A program made the position numbers and the translations under genes. A stretch of DNA of 64,000 nt from Candidatus Nitromaritima sp. SCGC AAA288-L16 (lineage in GTDB: Bacteria; Nitrospinota; Nitrospinia; Nitrospinales; VA-1): assembly GCA_000372225.1 (NCBI GenBank), contig AQTY01000001.1, positions 62,001 to 126,000 on the forward strand. Direction: 5' to 3'. This document shows positions 63,379-64,000 of this stretch, one piece after another. The notes beneath the pieces were generated by a model that had not been told where the DNA came from, ran no database searches, and was given only the letters and a program-made list of their open reading frames with translations. Each line of letters opens with the position of its first letter. Within the stretch, counting starts at the first letter, position 1.

Positions 63379-64000
63379 ATGCCTATCCAAAAAATAGAAG
63401 ATTTAATCGATAATCTTCCTAAAAGCCAATACCAATTAATTACGGAAGTTAATGCTAACGACCATTTTGAATTAGCTCGACTTCTTCATCAGTTATCACC
63501 TGAATCAAAAGTTCACGTTTTTAACAACTTAAACTCTGATTTGAAACGTCAAGAGGTTCTTTATGAAACTGATTTAGATAGTAGATTAGAGATTGAAAGC
63601 TCTCTTGGCAGTAAGGGTCTCGCAATTTTATTGAGTAGTATGCCGGAAGATGAGGCCACGGATATTATTCAGGAGCTTGAGGTCGATGAACAAAAGAATA
63701 TTCTTAGTCAAATGGAGGTCAAAGATGCTGTCGTCATTAAAGACCTCATAACATATAAGGAAGAAACAGCTGGTGGACTCATGGTCCCAAAGTTCAATTC
63801 TGTTAAAGAAAACCAAACTGCAAGCGAAATATTAATGCAATTGAAACACGAAAACAATTCCGAAATACCACCATATTTTTATGTGGTTGATCCTGAAAAT
63901 AAACTAAAGGGATATTTCAAACTACGTGACCTCTTAAATGTTTCAACTAATATTAAGGCATTACAAATAATGCGAAAAGTCACACCTAAAGTCTTCACCT
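63379..64000 (+). CDS. mgtE: Magnesium transporter MgtE, N-terminal part (cut by window)
   Basis: The frame opens at the ATG at 63379 and runs 207 codons to the window edge without a stop. The MgtE N domain is visible as ELARLLHQLSPESKVHVFNNL and LLSSMPEDEATDIIQELE; the CBS pair begins with YKEETAGGLMVPKFNSVKENQTASEIL and YFYVVDPENKLKGYFKLRDLL. The membrane domain lies beyond the edge. MgtE is a gated Mg2+ channel whose cytoplasmic domains sense the ion. Confidence 0.9.
   Translation, partial: MPIQKIEDLIDNLPKSQYQLITEVNANDHFELARLLHQLSPESKVHVFNNLNSDLKRQEVLYETDLDSRLEIESSLGSKGLAILLSSMPEDEATDIIQELEVDEQKNILSQMEVKDAVVIKDLITYKEETAGGLMVPKFNSVKENQTASEILMQLKHENNSEIPPYFYVVDPENKLKGYFKLRDLLNVSTNIKALQIMRKVTPKVFT

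Noticed and set aside
1..64000. CRISPR arrays, tRNA or rRNA genes, insertion sequences, prophage genes
   Set aside because: None was visible on reading both strands; the only repeat tracts seen are the short ones listed.

Overview
The window is AT-rich DNA, densely packed with chromosomal genes from a flagellated Gram-negative bacterium. Pointers are a flagellin with FlgM, FliL, FliK-like and FhlB-like proteins, a TolC/MacA/MacB export system, lipoproteins, a Tol-Pal-type CpoB protein, MltD and MurJ. The gene mix (ubiE/menG, PyrR-controlled pyr operon, split transketolase, DUF115 motility-associated protein, HD-GYP regulator) fits deltaproteobacteria-like marine lineages such as Nitrospinota or SAR324. 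That placement is inference; there is no rRNA here to settle it. I saw no tRNA, rRNA, CRISPR array, insertion sequence or prophage.

Layout. 1-1.3 kb: flgM (cut by the window edge) and flagellin behind a strong sigma-28 promoter. 1.4-8.3 kb: a copper-chaperone-like protein, UbiE/MenG, a frameshifted DJ-1/YajL gene, a cysteine-rich miniprotein, then a minus-strand run tktN-tktC-asnB-phzF. 8.3-13.7 kb: a regulatory region with direct repeats and a palindrome, followed by a tightly coupled tolC-macA-macB(ATPase)-macB(permease) operon. 13.8-16.2 kb: pabB-pabC for folate. 17.1-19.8 kb: bioF, a small alpha/beta hydrolase and bioC, the early biotin steps. 19.9-24.9 kb: DUF115 protein, O-methyltransferase, CpoB-like lipoprotein, CbpA-type J protein, ferredoxin. 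25.0-33.2 kb: the pyrimidine operon pyrR-pyrB-pyrC-carA-X-carB, preceded by what looks like a complete PyrR attenuator (promoter, PyrR-binding hairpin, competing antiterminator, terminator).

33.2-38.9 kb: a FlgT/CsgG-like exported protein whose signal peptide is out of frame across a T9 run, a formylglycine-enzyme-fold protein, Nth, an M14 peptidase and MltD. 39.1-46.3 kb: a minus-strand flagellar and housekeeping run (HPr-domain fusion, Nudix, CvpA, class IV aminotransferase, CoaE, FliL, a small protein, FliK-like, FhlB-like). 46.4-49.1 kb: HNH nuclease, FAD-linked oxidase, precorrin-2 dehydrogenase. 49.3-52.1 kb: a MoxR-type AAA+ ATPase and a 608-aa partner, the least explained two-gene module here. 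52.3-64 kb: murJ, thrH, zinc-ribbon/SH3 protein, M32 peptidase, an eda plus HMGL-like aldolase pair, EVE protein, an atypical Rossmann reductase, a zinc-ribbon-GAF-HD-GYP protein and the start of mgtE.

The observations most worth checking are the PyrR attenuator, two genes that need a frame change at classic slippage sequences (tandem AGG codons in the DJ-1 gene; T9 in the FlgT/CsgG-like gene), the unknown gene locked between carA and carB, the AAA+/608-aa pair, and the HPr domain fused to a 340-residue unknown region. All identifications come from reading the sequence; no database search was run.
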